Positions 18,083 through 29,700 of a stretch of 64,000 nucleotides of DNA are shown here, in pieces. Below the pieces are notes generated by a model, which was not told where the DNA came from, made no database searches, and worked only from the letters and a program-made list of their open reading frames with translations. Numbering within the stretch: the first letter of the stretch is position 1; each line of letters starts with the position of its first letter. The stretch lies in contig CACZJF010000002.1 in assembly GCA_902781455.1 (NCBI GenBank), forward strand, positions 94,985-158,984, given 5' to 3'. The DNA comes from an uncultured Lachnospiraceae bacterium (GTDB lineage Bacteria > Bacillota > Clostridia > Lachnospirales > Lachnospiraceae). The translations under genes were made by a program, and so were the position numbers.

Positions 18083-19198
18083 ATGAAGAGAGAGAACGCA
18101 ATCGTTGGTCACAGGTGGAGGTTGCTCCTGACTGCAGCGTGTCTGATGGCTGCATTCCTGGTGGTGAACACCCGGAACGCGCATGCGCAGCAGGCTTACG
18201 GATACCTGCTTCCGACCAGCAGCTATGCTTATCTGGACGCGAGTGCAGTCGCGGGCTGGCCGGCACAGGCTGTATGCTACGCGAAGAATGAGATCTACGC
18301 GCGCAACGGCAGACAGTTTGTTTCGGCAGAACTGCAGAACTGGTTCAACATGCAGTACTGGTATACGCCGATCTACACGCCGGAGCAGTTTTCGGATTCC
18401 ATGCTGAATCCCTTTGAGACGGCCAACGTACAGATGCTTTCCGATGTGGAGGCGTCGCTTGGCATGTACGCCCTGGACTCGGGCAGCTACAGCTACGATG
18501 TGGTGAGCTGGTATCTGGGCGGATCCCAGGCAGCGCAGTATTACGTCAATCCGGACACTTATATCTTCTATGACAGCAATACCAGGTATCTGACAGACGC
18601 GGACGTTGATGGCCTCAGCGCGCAGGAACTGTGTTACGCGAAGAATGAGATCTACGCGAGAAGAGGATACATCTTCGTCTCCACCGAGCTGTCCGATTAT
18701 TTCAACGCAAAGAACTGGTACTGGGGAACGGCGGACGCTTCATCCTTCAGTGATTCCGTGTTCAATTCCGTTGAGACGGCCAATATCGGACTGCTTCAGC
18801 AGAAGGAATTTGAGCTTGTCCCCGGCGGCTATGTGCTGGACCAGCCTGGCTATACGTATCAGAATATCGGGTCTTATTCCAACGGGACGATTGAAAGGGC
18901 GACCACCAGCGATTTTATATTCTATGACAGCGCGTCGCGCTACCTGACAGACGCGGAGGTCTCAGCACTTTCCCTGCAGCAGATGTGCTATGCGAGAAAT
19001 GAGATTTACGCGCGCCGCGGGTATATCTTCCAGTCTCAGGAACTGAGAGATTACTTTGGAAGCAAGAGCTGGTATTATCCGACTGTGCCGGCGGCTTCCT
19101 TCTCCGATCAGGTGTTCAACAGTATGGAAGTTGCCAACATTGACCTTCTGAAGCGCTATGAGTACTCGATCAACCCGAACGGGTATCAGCTTTACTGA
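18083..19198 (+). CDS. Exported protein with three YARHG domains
   Basis: A 371-residue secreted protein. A signal peptide (LTAACLMAAFLVVNTRNAHA) is followed by three copies of an approximately 100-residue unit. Each contains the YARHG-type core CYA(K/R)NEIYAR(R/N)G, then an aromatic segment and an FSDS/FNSxE stretch; copies centre near residues 68, 188 and 308. YARHG domains are extracellular and of unknown biochemical role, often found on surface proteins. A strong AAGGAGG precedes the ATG. The gene stands alone, with a terminator immediately after its stop that overlaps the leader of addB. Confidence 0.85.
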   Translation: MKRENAIVGHRWRLLLTAACLMAAFLVVNTRNAHAQQAYGYLLPTSSYAYLDASAVAGWPAQAVCYAKNEIYARNGRQFVSAELQNWFNMQYWYTPIYTPEQFSDSMLNPFETANVQMLSDVEASLGMYALDSGSYSYDVVSWYLGGSQAAQYYVNPDTYIFYDSNTRYLTDADVDGLSAQELCYAKNEIYARRGYIFVSTELSDYFNAKNWYWGTADASSFSDSVFNSVETANIGLLQQKEFELVPGGYVLDQPGYTYQNIGSYSNGTIERATTSDFIFYDSASRYLTDAEVSALSLQQMCYARNEIYARRGYIFQSQELRDYFGSKSWYYPTVPAASFSDQVFNSMEVANIDLLKRYEYSINPNGYQLY

Positions 19199-19206
19199 TC
19201 ATGATC

Positions 19207-19240
19207 CCGCCCGCAGTATGCGGGCGGTTTTTATTTTTTT
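19207..19240 (+). terminator. Strong terminator between the YARHG gene and addB
   Basis: CCGCCCGCA (19207-19215) pairs perfectly with TGCGGGCGG (19219-19227) across GTA, followed by TTTTTATTTTTTT. It ends only 11 bases before the addB ATG, so addB must rely on read-through or on a promoter inside the YARHG gene. Confidence 0.9.
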
Positions 19241-19251
19241 GGAGTTTTTTC

Positions 19252-22200
19252 ATGTCTTTGATCATCATCCCCGGAAGCGCCGGAAGCGGAAAAAGTACGA
19301 TGATGTTCCAGAGAGTGCTGCAGGAAGCGGCCGCTTTTCCGATGAGGCGCTATATCGTACTTGTCCCGGAACAGAATACACTCCAGACACAGAAGATGCT
19401 TGTATCGATGAGCGGGACCGGAGGCATCTGGAATATTGATGTCCTGAGCTTTACCAGGCTTGCGTACCGCGTTTTCGAACAGACAGGAGCAAAGCGCTCC
19501 CGGATTCTGTCTGAGACCGGCAAGGTACTGCTGCTCAGGCTGATCGCCGCGAGGGAAGGAGACCGGATTCCGATGCTGTCCGGCATCCTTGACCGCCCCG
19601 GTGTCCTGGGCGAGATCAAATCCATTCTGTCAGAGCTGGATCAGTATGGCATCGAACCGGAGACACTCAGACAGCTGGAGCAGACCTTCCGGGGATCCGG
19701 CTCCCACCCGGCGCTTGCGCGCAAGCTCTCGGAGATCGCGCTCGTTCAGGAGGCCTTTGAACGCTATCAGGCCGGTCACATGATCACAGGAGAAAAGCTT
19801 CTCCGCGTTCTGGAAGAGAAGATTCCGCTTGATGAAACGCTGCAGGGAGCAACCATCTGCCTGGACGGCTTCACCGGACTGACACCGGCACAGCTGCAGG
19901 TGATCAGCGCGCTCTTTGCGAAGGCCAGGGACATTCTGGTGACCGTGACCATAGATCCGGAGGAAGTGAAGAAGCCGCTTTCGCAGGGCCTGTTCGCGCT
20001 GCCGCTTCGAACCATCCGGGCACTGACGGACTGTGCCCGGGATGCCCGCGTGGATGTGACGTATCTTCCGGTACCGCCTGAAACGCCCGGAAGACATGAG
20101 ACAGGAGGGGAGCTGTGGTGGCTGGAGAAGCATCTGCTTCGCCCGGGAAAGGAAGGAAGACGCGTTTTTCCGGGCGGGGGAAGCCGCCCTGAGCTCTTCC
20201 TGCGGCAATGCGCGGATCCCGCGGATGAAGCCGTTTCCGCCGCTGTTACCATCTCAGAACTGATGCGGGAGGGAATGCGCTGCAGAGAGATTGCCATCGT
20301 CTGCGGCAGCCTGAAGGATTACGCGGAATATGTCCGGCGTGCGCTTTCGGTCTATCAGATTCCCTGCTATATTGACCGCACCCAGTCTGTCGTCATGAAT
20401 CCGGCGTTTGAATTCGCCCTCTGCGCGATCAGTGTGCTGGAGAAAAACTTCAGCTATGAGAGTGTGATGGCGCTGCTTCGGACCGGGCTTGTCCTGGATC
20501 CGGAAAACGGTGGAATCGATCTTCTGGAAAATTATATCCTTGCTGCCGGGATCCGTGGGCACAAGGCATGGTCGGAACCTTTTCAGCGGCAGACCCGGGA
20601 CCGGAACCGGGAATTGCTGGAGGCGGCCGAGCCGTTGCGCGCGGAATGGATGGAAAAGTTCGAACCATTTGCCCGGGTGATGAAGAAGAGCAGGGCAACG
20701 TTTCTGGAATATGCCGCCGCGCTCTGGCATCTGGTCCTGGCGTTCGATGTTCCCGGGAAGCTGGAAAAAGAGAGCGTCCGGTGCAGGGAAGACGGCCGGG
20801 AGGAGAGAGCGCAGGAATACGAGGCGGTGCCTGGTGTGATCAGCAGCGTGCTGGATGAGGCTGCCCTGCTCATGGGGCAGGAGACCATAGAGAGGACGCA
20901 GTTTGCGCAGATCCTCAAGGCAGGGTTTACAGAGGCCAGGATCGGAATCCTTCCGCGCGGAATCGACCAGGTACAGGTCGGCGACCTCGAACGGTCCAGA
21001 CTCGAGAACGTCAAAGCTGTTTTTTTCCTCGGCCTGAATGACGGTTTCGTTCCGCCCAGAAGAAAAGCCGGCGGTGTCCTGACTGACCTGGAGAGAGAAT
21101 TCCTGAAAAGCCGGAAGATCCGCCTGGCCCCCACGGCCAGGGAAGACGCGGACATCCAGCAGTACTATCTCTATCTGACACTGACGAAGAGCGCGCAGGC
21201 GCTATACCTTTCCTGGTCCATGACGCTTCCCGGTACCGGCCAGCTGCAGCCGTCCGGGATCCTGATGAATATCCGCAGACTGTTTCCGCAGGCCGCATGG
21301 GTCAATGCCGCCTCCGCGCACCCGTATGACAGCGTTGTTTCGCCTGAAACCGGGAAGCGCGTTCTGGCACAGGCGATCGGAGATTACCTGTACGCAGACA
21401 AGGCCGAAGCAGACTGGAATGAGCCGAAGCTGCGCGAACTGGTCAGCCTGTACCGGAGAGAGGAAGACTGGAACCGGCACGCGGAAGCATTCCTGAAGCG
21501 TGTTTTCGCGGAGGAAAAAACCGGACAGCTTGATGAGAAGACGGCGCTTGCCCTGTATGGGCCGGTCCTCAGAGGAAGCATTACCAGACTGGAGGAATTC
21601 TCCGGCTGCGCGTACCGGCATTTTGCGGATTACGGACTTGGACTGAAAGAGCGGGAGGAATATGTCATTCGTACGCTGGATATCGGCAATCTGCTTCACG
21701 GCGCGATCGAGATCCTGTCCGGCAGACTGGCGCAGGGAGAGCCTTCCGTAAACTGGCGCGACATTACAGATCAGATGCTGGACAGTCTTGCGCGGGAAGC
21801 ACTGCGCGCGTCTCTGGAACGGGAACATGCCGGAGAATTGTATTCGGACAGCAGGCGGTTTGAAGAGACTTACGCTCGCTGTGAGGGCATCTTCCTTCGT
21901 TCCGTCAAAGCGCTTTCCAGGCAGATCCGCGCCGGTGCCTTCGAGCCTGTCAGCTTTGAGCTTTCCTTCGGAAGACAGGATGAGGACGGGGTATGGATTG
22001 ACAATCTTCCGGGAGGAAGAAAACTGCAGCTGTACGGGAAGATAGACCGGATCGATGAATGTCCGGACGAAGGGGCAAAGCGACTCTATGTCAGGATCGT
22101 AGACTATAAGTCTTCTTCGAAGGATATCGATCTGGAGAGTCTGATCGCGGGAGAACAGCTGCAGCTGATTGTCTATCTGGACGAAGCGGCAAGAATCCGG

Positions 22201-22782
22201 CAGAAGAAGCATCCGAAGAAGGAGATTGTCTGCGCGGGAGCATTTTACTTTCCCTTCCAGGACCCCGTCATCGATCTGACCCCGCAGATGACAGATCAGG
22301 AGGCAGAAGTGCAGGCTGACTCCATGATGCGCCTGAACGGGCTGGTAAACAGCAGACAGGATGTGCTGGAGCGGCTGGAAAGCGGCCTCTGGGAGGCAGG
22401 TGCTTCCGGTGTCATCCCGGTGACAAGGAACAAGACACCCGGTGAGCTGCGCGCCGCGGACAATGTGATTACGGACAGGCAGTTTGACCTGCTCCGGCGC
22501 TATGCCAGGGACAGGATGCGGAAGATCGCTTCCGCGATTCTGTCCGGGCAGATCGCGCCGAATCCTTCCAGGAAGCGTTCCGGCACCACGTCGTGTACCT
22601 GGTGTCCTTACCGGGATGTATGTGGATTCGATCCGCACGCGCAGGGTGCGGCATTCAGGGAGCGGGAGAAAAGGAAGGCTGATGAAAGCTGGGCCCTGAT
22701 TGAGGAGACAGTGCGCTCACAGGGCCAGGAAGAAGGAACAGATGATGCCTCCGTACCGGAAAGCGGGCAAAGGAAAGGATAA
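19252..22782 (+). CDS. addB: ATP-dependent helicase/nuclease subunit B
   Basis: Subunit B of the AddAB enzyme that processes double-strand DNA ends for recombination, 1176 residues. The start has a Walker A motif (GSAGSGKST). The C-terminal nuclease domain includes KIDRIDE and VRIVDYKSS, and the iron-sulfur cluster Cys residues lie in FSGCAYRHF and CTWCPYRDVCGFD. The ATG at 19252 is chosen over the longer open frame from 19201 because that would run through the terminator, and GGAG lies 8 bases before it. addA starts 3 bases after the stop. Confidence 0.94.
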   Translation: MSLIIIPGSAGSGKSTMMFQRVLQEAAAFPMRRYIVLVPEQNTLQTQKMLVSMSGTGGIWNIDVLSFTRLAYRVFEQTGAKRSRILSETGKVLLLRLIAAREGDRIPMLSGILDRPGVLGEIKSILSELDQYGIEPETLRQLEQTFRGSGSHPALARKLSEIALVQEAFERYQAGHMITGEKLLRVLEEKIPLDETLQGATICLDGFTGLTPAQLQVISALFAKARDILVTVTIDPEEVKKPLSQGLFALPLRTIRALTDCARDARVDVTYLPVPPETPGRHETGGELWWLEKHLLRPGKEGRRVFPGGGSRPELFLRQCADPADEAVSAAVTISELMREGMRCREIAIVCGSLKDYAEYVRRALSVYQIPCYIDRTQSVVMNPAFEFALCAISVLEKNFSYESVMALLRTGLVLDPENGGIDLLENYILAAGIRGHKAWSEPFQRQTRDRNRELLEAAEPLRAEWMEKFEPFARVMKKSRATFLEYAAALWHLVLAFDVPGKLEKESVRCREDGREERAQEYEAVPGVISSVLDEAALLMGQETIERTQFAQILKAGFTEARIGILPRGIDQVQVGDLERSRLENVKAVFFLGLNDGFVPPRRKAGGVLTDLEREFLKSRKIRLAPTAREDADIQQYYLYLTLTKSAQALYLSWSMTLPGTGQLQPSGILMNIRRLFPQAAWVNAASAHPYDSVVSPETGKRVLAQAIGDYLYADKAEADWNEPKLRELVSLYRREEDWNRHAEAFLKRVFAEEKTGQLDEKTALALYGPVLRGSITRLEEFSGCAYRHFADYGLGLKEREEYVIRTLDIGNLLHGAIEILSGRLAQGEPSVNWRDITDQMLDSLAREALRASLEREHAGELYSDSRRFEETYARCEGIFLRSVKALSRQIRAGAFEPVSFELSFGRQDEDGVWIDNLPGGRKLQLYGKIDRIDECPDEGAKRLYVRIVDYKSSSKDIDLESLIAGEQLQLIVYLDEAARIRQKKHPKKEIVCAGAFYFPFQDPVIDLTPQMTDQEAEVQADSMMRLNGLVNSRQDVLERLESGLWEAGASGVIPVTRNKTPGELRAADNVITDRQFDLLRRYARDRMRKIASAILSGQIAPNPSRKRSGTTSCTWCPYRDVCGFDPHAQGAAFREREKRKADESWALIEETVRSQGQEEGTDDASVPESGQRKG

Positions 22783-22785
22783 GCG

Positions 22786-25700
22786 ATGCCTCAGTGGACA
22801 GATGAACAGACTCAGGTGATCGAGTCGCGCGGTCAGGATCTTCTTGTCAGCGCTGCGGCAGGATCCGGCAAGACAGCGGTTCTTGTGCAGCGGATCATGG
22901 AAAAGATTCTGGACGTGGACCAGCCGGCCGACATTGACCGGCTGCTTGTTGTCACCTTTACCAATGCTGCTGCGGCTTCCCTCCGGCTGAAGATCCGCGC
23001 ACGGCTGGAAGAGGAGGCAGCAGGGGAAGATCCCCAAAAAGCGAAGACTGCCCTGCGCCAGCTTTCTATGCTTGCGGGAGATCATATCGAGACCATTGAC
23101 CGTTTCTGCAGAGAGATTGTTCTGGATCACGCGGACTATCTTGGAATTGATCCTGCTTTCCGGATCGCGGACGATGGAGAGAGAAAGCTGCTGCAGTCAG
23201 AAGTCGTTTCGCAGGTAATCGAGGAGAGCTTCGAGGATCCCTCTGAGGAAAACCGGAAAGCATTTCTGGATCTTTCCAGGCTTTACGCGCCGGGCAGAAC
23301 AGACGAAGGACTGGAGGAGCTGATTCTGCAGTTTTATGAGTTCTCCGTTTCCCACGAATTTCCAAAGCTGTGGAGACATGGCTGCGCTGATCTTTACCGT
23401 TCCGGGGCCGGCGGCCAGGAGTGGGAAAAGGATCTGACCGACAGCCTGCGCATGCGGTTTGAGGAGATTTACGGCAGCCTGGTGGAAGGGATCGGCATCT
23501 GCCGGGCAGAAGGCGGACCATACCATTACACACAGGCGATGGAGGACCATGCGGCGCTGCTCGAACGTCTGCTGCGGTGCGGTTCCATGGCGGAATGTGC
23601 TGTCATAATGCAGGACTATTCCTGGAAAAGGCCGGGCGTGAAAAAAAGAAGCGCCGGAGCGCCGGTCGTGGAGGAAGCGCTGGAAAAATATGTAAAGGAG
23701 ATCCGGGAGCGCGCGGGAAAGGCCCTGAAGAAGCTGGCGGAGCAGTTCTTCTACGCGCCGGAGGAAGAGATTGACAAGATGCGGCTTTCTACAGCCCGGT
23801 TTATGGACGCGCTTGTCACGCTGACAGACCGGTTTGAGGAACGGTTTGCACGGGAGAAGACGGAACGGGGAATCGCGGATTTTTCGGACGTGGCACACTG
23901 GGCGCTCAGGGTGTTGATCTGTGTCGATGATGACGGGATGCCTGCTGTGGATGAGAACGGAAACTATGTCAAAACGTCTTTCGCAGCAGAGCTGGCTGAT
24001 TATTATCAGGAAATTTACATCGATGAGTATCAGGATTCCAACCGGGTACAGGAGATCCTGCTTGGCAGCATCGCAAGAAGCGGCGGCCGTTTCATGGTCG
24101 GAGACATGAAACAGAGCATCTACCGCTTCCGGATGGCAGATACCGGAATCTTTCTGGAGAAAGCTGCGTCCTATTCGGGTGAGGCACACGCGAAACAGCG
24201 CAGGATTGACCTGCACAGTAATTTCCGCAGCCGTGCGTGTGTACTGGACGCTGTCAATCTGATCTTCCGGCAGATCATGCGCCGGGAGACCGGCGGCGTG
24301 GAGTACAGTGAGGATCAGGAACTCAGGGCAGGGTATGTGTTTCCTGCCTGCACGATGAAATATATCGATGAATCGATATCTGTCGATGATGAAGGCGACA
24401 GCACGGCTGACACCGCGGAACCGGACGGATCGGACGAATCGACAGATAACGATATGAATGGTGACGCACATTTCCTGCTTCCGGAGCTGATTCTTGCGGA
24501 GCAGGGAGATGTTCCGGATGCGTCCTCCGGCGCTGAGGCAGAGGCTGCCGTTGTGGCGGCACGTATCCTGGCCATGGTGGGAAAGATGCCTCTGTACAAC
24601 AAGGAGACGGGGGAATACGCTCCTGCCGGATATGGCGACATTACCATCCTTCTGCGCACTGCGGCCGGATGGGCCGAGACCTTTTCCAGAGTGCTGGACG
24701 AGCATGGCATTCCGAACCGCTCCGATGCCAGTACAGGATATTTTGACGCGCCGGAAGTCAGGACGATCCTTGCTTACCTGAATGTGCTGGACAATCCGCG
24801 GCAGGATATTCCGCTGGCAGCTTCGCTGCGCTCCGTGATCGGTGACCTGACGGACAGGGAACTTGCACTGATTCGCGCTGAGGCAGGGAAGGGGTCTTTG
24901 TATGACATCGTCCGGTGGTACCGGGAGCAGGGGCAGGACGCTGCCGTACGCAGGAAGCTGGCAGGTTTTCTGGATATGACAAAGAAGCTGCGCGCCTGTG
25001 TGCGCGATACCCCGATCCACATTCTGCTGTGGAAGATCTTTGATGTGACCGGTTATGAAAACAGGGTCAGCGCGATGCGGGGCGGACGGCAGAAGAGGGC
25101 GAACCTCGCTCTGCTGGTCGATATGGCGATGACCTTCGAGCAGACAAGCTACCGCGGGCTGTTTCATTTTGTCAGGTATATCGAGAAGATCAGGAAGGCG
25201 GAGAAAGACATCGGACAGGCGCCGGAACAGGCAGGCGCACAGAACTGTGTGCGGATTATGACCATGCATAAGAGCAAGGGCCTGGAGTTTCCTGTTGTCT
25301 TTGTGAGCGGACTGAGCAAGGGGTTCAATCTCCAGGATTCCAGGGGAAAACTGGTGCTGCACGAGCATCTTGGGGCCGGCCTGGACTATTGTGATGTCCG
25401 CCGCAGAGGAAGGATGCCCAACCGCATCAAAAACGCGGTCGCCGCCAGAATCAGGACGGATTCGATTGGCGAGGAACTGCGGGTTCTGTATGTCGCGATG
25501 ACCCGGGCAGAGCAGAAGCTGATCCTGACAGGCTGTGTAAACAGTACGCCAAAGGCAGTGGAAGCGGCATTGTTCAGCCGCTTTCACAAAAAGCAGAAGC
25601 TGCCAAAGGGCACAATAGAAGGAGCCTCCTGCATGCTGGACTGGATCCTCAGCGCGCTTGCGCGGCATGACACAGCGCGCGGTTTCTTTGACAGCGGAAG

Positions 25701-26670
25701 ATGGCAGGGAATCTCCTTCCGGGAGAATGAGGCTGCCAGACTGCCCGGCAGGATTGTGATCCGCACGGGAAGAGAGGTCCTGGCAGATCAGAACATGATG
25801 CTGAAGGCGGAAGAGCGCCGGCTGGAGGATCTTTTTTCCAACAGCCCGTATGAAGTGTCGGATCCGGCACTGCACAGCCGTCTGGCGTATCTGCTTGACA
25901 CCGCTGTGGCCCGGCCCGCCGGGCTGGAGCAGATTCCGGGCAAGGTGTCTGTTTCCCTGATCAAGCATGAGGCTTATGCCGCGGAGATGAACAGAGTCCT
26001 GGCCAAGGAGGAAGGGCCGGATTCCTTTATCATGCCGGAAGAGATGCCTGCTGCGGAAGAAACGCTGAAGCCTGCAATCCCCCTTCCGGAATTCCTGAAG
26101 GAAGAGAAAGAGGGACCGGCACATACAGCCGCCGACCGCGGAACCGCGTATCACCAGGTCCTGGCAGACATCGACTTTTCCGGTGACCGCACGAAGGAGC
26201 AGATCGCGGCACGGTTGGAAACCATGGTTAATTGTGATAAAATCCAAAAGGAAGAAGCGTCCGGCATTGATACCGGGCGGATTGCGGCATTCCTGTCTTC
26301 CACGCTGGGAGAACGGATGAGAAGAAGCGCCGGTCAGAAGAAACTCTGGCGGGAACAGCCATTTGTCATCAGCCGCGCAGCCCGCAGCATCCGTCCCGCG
26401 TGGGACAGTGACGAGAAGATCCTGATTCAGGGGATCATAGACGCTTTCTTTATAGAAGAGGATGAGGTGGTCCTTGTCGATTATAAGACCGACCATGCAA
26501 GGCCGGGAGACGAGGAGAGTCTGGTCACACGCTACCGGGAGCAGTTCCGGCTCTATGCTGACGCGCTTCAGAGCCTGCTGCAAAAAAGGGTAAAGGAGGC
26601 CTGGCTCTATTCGTTGAGTCTGAACAAAGCAATCCGGGTCGATCTTCCGGACGCGTCCGGCATACAGTAG
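22786..26670 (+). CDS. addA: ATP-dependent helicase/nuclease subunit A
   Basis: UvrD-type helicase and nuclease subunit of AddAB, 1294 residues. The Walker A motif is AAAGSGKTAVL at about residues 23-33; motif II reads IYIDEYQDSN; RVLYVAMTRAEQKL and TMHKSKGLEFPVVFV are helicase motifs. The C-terminal RecB-type nuclease site is seen in LIQGIIDAFF and VVLVDYKTD. It is cotranscribed with addB. A stretch of about 40 acidic residues near residue 530 is low-complexity and probably a surface loop. The call is secure. Confidence 0.95.
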   Translation: MPQWTDEQTQVIESRGQDLLVSAAAGSGKTAVLVQRIMEKILDVDQPADIDRLLVVTFTNAAAASLRLKIRARLEEEAAGEDPQKAKTALRQLSMLAGDHIETIDRFCREIVLDHADYLGIDPAFRIADDGERKLLQSEVVSQVIEESFEDPSEENRKAFLDLSRLYAPGRTDEGLEELILQFYEFSVSHEFPKLWRHGCADLYRSGAGGQEWEKDLTDSLRMRFEEIYGSLVEGIGICRAEGGPYHYTQAMEDHAALLERLLRCGSMAECAVIMQDYSWKRPGVKKRSAGAPVVEEALEKYVKEIRERAGKALKKLAEQFFYAPEEEIDKMRLSTARFMDALVTLTDRFEERFAREKTERGIADFSDVAHWALRVLICVDDDGMPAVDENGNYVKTSFAAELADYYQEIYIDEYQDSNRVQEILLGSIARSGGRFMVGDMKQSIYRFRMADTGIFLEKAASYSGEAHAKQRRIDLHSNFRSRACVLDAVNLIFRQIMRRETGGVEYSEDQELRAGYVFPACTMKYIDESISVDDEGDSTADTAEPDGSDESTDNDMNGDAHFLLPELILAEQGDVPDASSGAEAEAAVVAARILAMVGKMPLYNKETGEYAPAGYGDITILLRTAAGWAETFSRVLDEHGIPNRSDASTGYFDAPEVRTILAYLNVLDNPRQDIPLAASLRSVIGDLTDRELALIRAEAGKGSLYDIVRWYREQGQDAAVRRKLAGFLDMTKKLRACVRDTPIHILLWKIFDVTGYENRVSAMRGGRQKRANLALLVDMAMTFEQTSYRGLFHFVRYIEKIRKAEKDIGQAPEQAGAQNCVRIMTMHKSKGLEFPVVFVSGLSKGFNLQDSRGKLVLHEHLGAGLDYCDVRRRGRMPNRIKNAVAARIRTDSIGEELRVLYVAMTRAEQKLILTGCVNSTPKAVEAALFSRFHKKQKLPKGTIEGASCMLDWILSALARHDTARGFFDSGRWQGISFRENEAARLPGRIVIRTGREVLADQNMMLKAEERRLEDLFSNSPYEVSDPALHSRLAYLLDTAVARPAGLEQIPGKVSVSLIKHEAYAAEMNRVLAKEEGPDSFIMPEEMPAAEETLKPAIPLPEFLKEEKEGPAHTAADRGTAYHQVLADIDFSGDRTKEQIAARLETMVNCDKIQKEEASGIDTGRIAAFLSSTLGERMRRSAGQKKLWREQPFVISRAARSIRPAWDSDEKILIQGIIDAFFIEEDEVVLVDYKTDHARPGDEESLVTRYREQFRLYADALQSLLQKRVKEAWLYSLSLNKAIRVDLPDASGIQ

Positions 26671-26749
26671 CGTCGGAGCGAAACAGTCATCCCGCCTGCC
26701 GCCGGCAATGGCAGACCGGGGAATCAGAGAAACAGGAACAGGGTTATTC

Positions 26750-29700
26750 ATGCACGCATCACGCAGACACACGGGAGCATATTATTTCTGGATCGGAATG
26801 CTGATCCCGATCCTTCTGGCAGGAGTTGGATTCATTCTGATCGGGATCTGGCCTTTTGGCGACGGTACGGTTCTGATCATCGATTCTCTTCATCAGTATC
26901 TGCCGTTCTACACGGATTTTCATGAGAAACTGAGGTCGGGCGGGAGCCTTCTCTATTCCTTTTCGGCAGGGTTCGGCTACAATTTCTGGGCGACCTATGC
27001 CTATTACCTGGCCAGCCCCGTCAACTTCCTGATCGCGCTTGTGCCGACGGAAAATGTATGTGATTTCATGGATCTGGTGATCCTTCTGAAGATCGGACTG
27101 TGCGGCGGAACCATGACCTGGTACCTGCACCGCAGAAACACCAGGGCATTTGGGCTGAGCGCGGCGTTCGGGACGATGTTTGCCCTGAGCAATTTCATGA
27201 TCGGGTATTATTTCAACCTGATGTGGCTGGACTCCGTGGCGATGCTTCCTCTGTGCATGTGCGGGATCGAACGCATCTGCGGGATCGGGAAAAACCGCGT
27301 CCTGTCAGATTCCTCGGATGGCAGACTGTACGGAATCGCCCTCGCGTTCGGGATCTGGTGCAATTATTATATCGGCTTCATGCTGTGCATCTTCTCAGTG
27401 CTCTACTTCTCGGTCTGCCTGATCACTGCCGGCAGATGCAGTGTGAAAAGATTCTTCTCGAGAGTCGTACGCTTTGGCTGGTGGTCTGTTCTGGCAGGCG
27501 GGTGCGGGGCCGTGGTGCTGCTGCCCGCTTACCGCGCGCTTACGATCTCGGAAGCGATGCAGGACAATCATCTGCCGCTGACGCTGGATACATTCGACAG
27601 CCTTCTTGACATGCTGCTGACGCATTTCGCGATGATCAAACCGATCAATATCGCGAACACACAGGTCGGACTGAACGCGTACTGTGGAGTGAGTGTCCTG
27701 ATCCTGGTCCTTCTGTTCGCACTGGACCGGTACTGCCCGCTCAGGGAAAGGATCGCCAGGATCGCGCTTGCAGGGGTTCTGCTTCTGAGCTTCAGCATGA
27801 AGACGCTCAATTATATCTGGCATGGGTTTCATCAGCAGAACGGACTGCCGAACCGGTTCGCGTTCGTGTACATCGGCATCGTACTGACGATGTCCTATGA
27901 CGCGCTGAGAGACCTGAAACGGCTGAGTCTGTGGCGCGTAATCGTGGGAGGAACCGCCCCGATTGTCTTTGCGCTGGTGTGCCTGATCGGGCAGTATGGG
28001 GAGGACTATGAGAACTATCGATATCCGAATGAGGTATATCTGGTAACGCTTGCCCTTCTGGCCGGTTACCTGGTGATACTGCTTGTCCTGCGCCGGGTCC
28101 GGATGCCGAGGCGCGCGGCAGGCCTGCTTCTTTCCGCTCTGTGTATTACGGAGGCAGGTGCCGGCGGAATCTACGGAATCATCTGCAACGATTCCGTCAC
28201 GCGGTCCATCTATCTGGATGACCAGCGCTCCTATAAAAGCCTGATGGCGCAGATCGCGGACGAAGACTGGTACCGTTCCGAGGTGGATGCGCAGAGGATG
28301 CGGAACGTAACCTTGTTCTGCGGCGGCAATTCCATCGTCATGTTCAACTCCACCATGCAGGAGTCGGTGACGAACTTCTGTGACCGGATCGGCATGGAGG
28401 CGCGTACCAACAAGAACGGCTACAATGGGGTCACGGACCTGATGAATGACGTGTTCGGCATCCGGTATGTGCTGAGCGCGCACGGCAAGGGCAGTACGCT
28501 GTACGGGTTTGAGGAGCTTACGAAGGATAACAATCTGACGGTATACAAGAATGACAATGCCCTGCCCATCGGCTTCCTGGCCAATCCGGAGGTCACACAG
28601 TGGGATCTGTCCGGACCGACGCCGATCGATGTCCAGAACGATTTTGTGCAGCTGGCTGCCGGTCATGATCCGATCTATACGCTGGACCGTTATGTGACGC
28701 TCAGGACAGATGAGACCTGTCCGATCCGGATTCCGGAAGGGAAACAGGTTTATGTATATCTGCCGGACCGTGTCAGTGAACTGGTGGTGAAAACGCCGGA
28801 ATTCACGAAAACCTACACTACATTTACGGATCATCTGTATGTGATTGAAGCATGCGACGATTCCTTTGAAGCCTCCGTGGACGCGAAGACCAAAGGAAGC
28901 GCCGGGCAGGAAGCCATCATCTATACCTGTCCTGACGCGCTGGAGGAGGAAGTGGTCGAAACACTGTCGGCAAGTGTCCTGGAGCAGGTCAGGACTAAGG
29001 GCAGTACACTGTCGGGAACCATCCGGGCGGACCGGGACGGAGAACTCGTGCTCACGATCCCCTATGACCGGAACTGGACCTGTCTGGTGGACGGCGAGAA
29101 GGTGGAGGCAGACCTGATCGGCGAGGCGCTGACGGGACTGGCACTGACGAAGGGCGAACATCAGATCAGGCTTTCTTATCTGCCGGATGGCATCCGGACA
29201 GGACTTGCCGTGAGCCTTGTCTGCCTGGTACTGATGACAGTCACCTTCCTGTATGAGAGAAAAAAGAGAAAGAAAGAGACAGCCATGGCAGAAGAAAGAG
29301 CATATACAGAGGAAATCGCGGCCGGCCTGATCGATATTGTGGGAGAGGAGGCCTGCCTGGAACACGAAAGCATGAAGAAGCATACGACCTTCCGGATCGG
29401 CGGAGAGGCAGATGTGTTCGTCATGCCCCGCAGTGAAGAGGAACTTTCATATGTCCTGGCTTACTGCCGGCAGAGCGCGGTCCGCCATGCTGTCATCGGA
29501 AACGGAAGCAATCTGCTTGTCTCAGACCGGGGATACCGCGGCGTCATCATTCAGATCGCGAAGAATCTGTCCGGGATCCGGGTGGAAGACTGTGAGATAG
29601 AAGCGCAGGCGGGCGCGCTGCTTTCCTCGATCGCGCGCCGGGCGATGGAGTCGTCTCTGACCGGAATGGAAGCACTTTCCGGGATTCCGGGAACCCTCGG

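Noticed and set aside
23197-26772. A 1191-codon minus-strand open frame opposite addA
   Set aside because: It has no ribosome site or recognisable domain and lies fully opposite a well-supported gene. Codon bias of the high-GC addA sequence leaves the antisense frame open.
27395-29383. A 662-codon minus-strand open frame opposite the YfhO part
   Set aside because: It is a shadow of the plus-strand membrane protein. It has no start signal and a composition unlike that of a real protein.
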